Notes under the pieces: generated by a model
Databases searched by the model: none
Seen by the model: only the letters and a program-made list of their open reading frames with translations
What the model was told of the DNA's origin: nothing
Part shown: piece by piece, positions 62,368 through 64,000 of the stretch
How the letters are laid out: every line of letters begins with the position of its first letter
Position numbering within the stretch: position 1 is the first letter of the stretch
Position numbers and translations under genes: made by a program
Assembly: GCA_021555105.2 (NCBI GenBank)
Contig: CP134604.1
Coordinates: 3,510,501-3,574,500 of the forward strand
Length of the DNA: 64,000 nt
Direction of reading: 5' to 3'
Source: Thalassospiraceae bacterium LMO-JJ14
GTDB taxonomy: Bacteria > Pseudomonadota > Alphaproteobacteria > Rhodospirillales > Casp-alpha2

Positions 62368-63780
62368 TTAGCTGGCGAGACGCTGACGCGGGGCGTCTGC
62401 GGACTGGCGGCGGCCCTGGGACTGACCATGTGATTTGCCCTGGGACTGGCCCTGGGGCTTGCCCTGGGACTGGCCACGGTGTGCCTTCTTCGGCTTGTTC
62501 GGTTTCCAATTCGAGCGATTTCTCGGCTTTTCCGATCTATCGTCTTCCGTGCCTTTGCGTTCCTGACGCGGGCGGAGTTCCGTTGCCAGCTGCCGGTCGG
62601 CCGGCGTTACCGGATTATACGGCTTGCCGCTGTCGGGGGTATCGTCGCGCTGCACGGCATTGCCGATCAGGCGTTCGATATCGCGCAGCAGACCGCGTTC
62701 GGAATGTTCGCACAGTGAAATCGCGATGCCGCTGTTGCCGGCGCGTGCGGTACGGCCGATCCGGTGTACATAGGCTTCCGGTACGTTCGGCAGTTCATAG
62801 TTGATGACATGCGAAATGCCATCGACATCGATGCCTCTGGCGGCGATATCCGTGGCCACCAGGACCTTGGTCCGCGAGCCGCGGAAATCGGCCAGTGTGC
62901 GTTCACGCTGCGGCTGGCTCTTGTTGCCGTGAATGGCGCCGGAGTTGATGCCCGCCTTTTGCAGGAATTCGCAGACCTTGTCGGCACCGCGCTTGGTGCG
63001 TGTGAAGACGATAACCCGTTCCACGTCCTTGCCGCGCAGGATACCGACCAGGGCATCGCGTTTGCGGTCACGTTCGACGTGCATCACGCTTTGCTCGATA
63101 CGTTCGATCGGGCGTGCCGTCGGGGCAACGGAAACCTCGGCGGGACGGTTCAGGAAGTCATCGGCAAGACCGCGGATCTGCTGCGGCATGGTCGCCGAGA
63201 GCAGCACCGTCTGGCGTTCTTTCGGCAGCTTGGCGAGGATTTTGCGGATCGTCGGCATAAAGCCGAGATCGAGCATCTGGTCGGCCTCGTCGAGGATCAC
63301 CGTTTCGGTTTTATCGAGACGGATAACACCGGTCTGCACGTGATCGAGCAAACGGCCAGGCGTTGCGACGACGATGTCCGTGCCGCGTGCCAGGGCGCGG
63401 ATCTGACCGCCCGGCTTGACGCCGCCCAGAACAACGGTGACGGAAACCCGCATCTCTTTGCCGTATGTGCGGATGCTGTCGGCAATCTGCGACGCCAGTT
63501 CGCGCGTCGGTGCCAGGATCAGGGCGGAACAGTTCTTTGCACCCGGCCGTTCGGCTCGGGCGTGAATGCGATTCAGCAAAGGCAGCACGAAGGCCGCCGT
63601 TTTACCGGTACCCGTCTGGGCGATGCCGACAAGGTCCTTGCCGGACAGCATGATCGGAATGACCTGCGCCTGGATCGGGGTCGGTTGTGTGTAACCTTCG
63701 TTCGATACCGCACGAAGAATAGGCTCGGCGAGGCCGAGTTCGTTGAAGTTTTTCAAAACATAACTTTCATGTATAGACAC
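62368..63780 (-). CDS. DEAD-box ATP-dependent RNA helicase (RhlE-like)
   Basis: A 470-residue helicase using a GTG start at 63780. Motifs: Q-motif region PTPIQAQVIP, motif I AQTGTGKTA, Ia PTRELA, II DEAD, III SAT, and C-terminal domain IARGIDV and HRIGRTARAG. The C-terminal tail (about 405-470) is basic and ends in repeats of Q-G-K-x-x-G-Q-S (GKPQGQSQGKSHGQSQG), a flexible RNA-binding tail. The upstream 220 bases (63781-64000) hold a GGGGTTGTG...CACACCCC stem near 63945-63962 and a tandem GGGATTCC pair (complement) near the start, suggesting a structured leader. Confidence 0.9.
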   Translation of the reverse strand: MSIHESYVLKNFNELGLAEPILRAVSNEGYTQPTPIQAQVIPIMLSGKDLVGIAQTGTGKTAAFVLPLLNRIHARAERPGAKNCSALILAPTRELASQIADSIRTYGKEMRVSVTVVLGGVKPGGQIRALARGTDIVVATPGRLLDHVQTGVIRLDKTETVILDEADQMLDLGFMPTIRKILAKLPKERQTVLLSATMPQQIRGLADDFLNRPAEVSVAPTARPIERIEQSVMHVERDRKRDALVGILRGKDVERVIVFTRTKRGADKVCEFLQKAGINSGAIHGNKSQPQRERTLADFRGSRTKVLVATDIAARGIDVDGISHVINYELPNVPEAYVHRIGRTARAGNSGIAISLCEHSERGLLRDIERLIGNAVQRDDTPDSGKPYNPVTPADRQLATELRPRQERKGTEDDRSEKPRNRSNWKPNKPKKAHRGQSQGKPQGQSQGKSHGQSQGRRQSADAPRQRLAS

Positions 63781-64000
63781 CCGCCGGAATCCCCAAGGAA
63801 TCCCGGTGGCATCTGAATTTCAATTTGGGAGCTTGCGTAGATCAGCAACCATGTTCATGTGCCGGATGGCACGACCGGTCCGTTTATTTGCGGAGACGGC
63901 GACTGCTGACAACAGATGAGGTCATCTACACGCAGTTTGCTGAGGGGGTTGTGTCACACCCCGTTAAAATTAGCAAGGTTATTCGCGTCCGGCTGTTTGC

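Noticed and set aside
62400-62485. CRISPR-like direct repeats
   Set aside because: The repeats are in frame within the helicase tail, too short and without unique spacers.

Overview
The window is high-GC and densely coded. It looks like the chromosome of a free-living alphaproteobacterium, probably a Rhodospirillales-type heterotroph. This is inferred from gene content (PAS_5-like protein, polyamine-type ABC systems, NAD-linked formate dehydrogenase, TTT transporter, many small-molecule catabolic operons) and from REP-like CGTCA...TGACG palindromes. It is not based on a marker gene. No rRNA, tRNA, insertion sequence, prophage or CRISPR array was seen.

Left part (1-15.6 kb): the end of a eutB-eutC-like pair, a membrane-anchored class III nucleotide cyclase, and a candidate structured small RNA. 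Two exported serine proteases (subtilase and trypsin-like) follow, then an AzlCD branched-chain amino acid exporter. Next is an IclR-controlled glutamate mutase operon (glmS-glmL-glmE) that ends in a 29-codon gene remnant. A leftward group then encodes a PAS protein, a TauE/SafE permease and an enolase-superfamily enzyme, and a rightward VOC protein follows.

Middle (15.7-43.2 kb): a succinate dehydrogenase/fumarate reductase-like operon with a TauE/SafE permease inserted and an unusual flavoprotein subunit; a sensor kinase convergent with a degenerate EAL-like protein; and an FAD/GcvT (dimethylglycine/sarcosine dehydrogenase-like) gene with its XRE-cupin regulator. A polyamine/beta-alanine block holds mmsA, a four-gene ABC importer, a class III omega-aminotransferase and a MocR-type regulator. 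Then come a ketopantoate reductase-like gene, a phosphate acyltransferase, a thiamine-diphosphate enzyme, and amtB-glnK behind a sigma-54 promoter.

Right part (43.3-61.7 kb): what appears to be one divergent oxalate/C1 regulon around a GntR regulator. Leftward lie a succinyl-CoA-synthetase-like pair, an isochorismatase-fold hydrolase and a two-gene NAD-dependent formate dehydrogenase. Rightward lie gntR, oxalyl-CoA decarboxylase, formyl-CoA:oxalate CoA-transferase, a folate-type formyltransferase, formate-THF ligase, a universal stress protein and a tripartite tricarboxylate transporter (tctCBA). A palindrome, TGGTATACCA, occurs twice in the divergent promoter region and again, with one change, in front of tctC. 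The likely flow is oxalate uptake, oxalyl-CoA, formyl-CoA, then formate, which is either oxidised to CO2 with NADH or loaded onto tetrahydrofolate. The CoA ligase with altered substrate loops, the formyltransferase and the TTT transporter are the least conventional parts and the best candidates for undescribed biology.

The window ends with a periplasmic histidine phosphatase and a DEAD-box RNA helicase. All statements come from reading the sequence; no database search was run.
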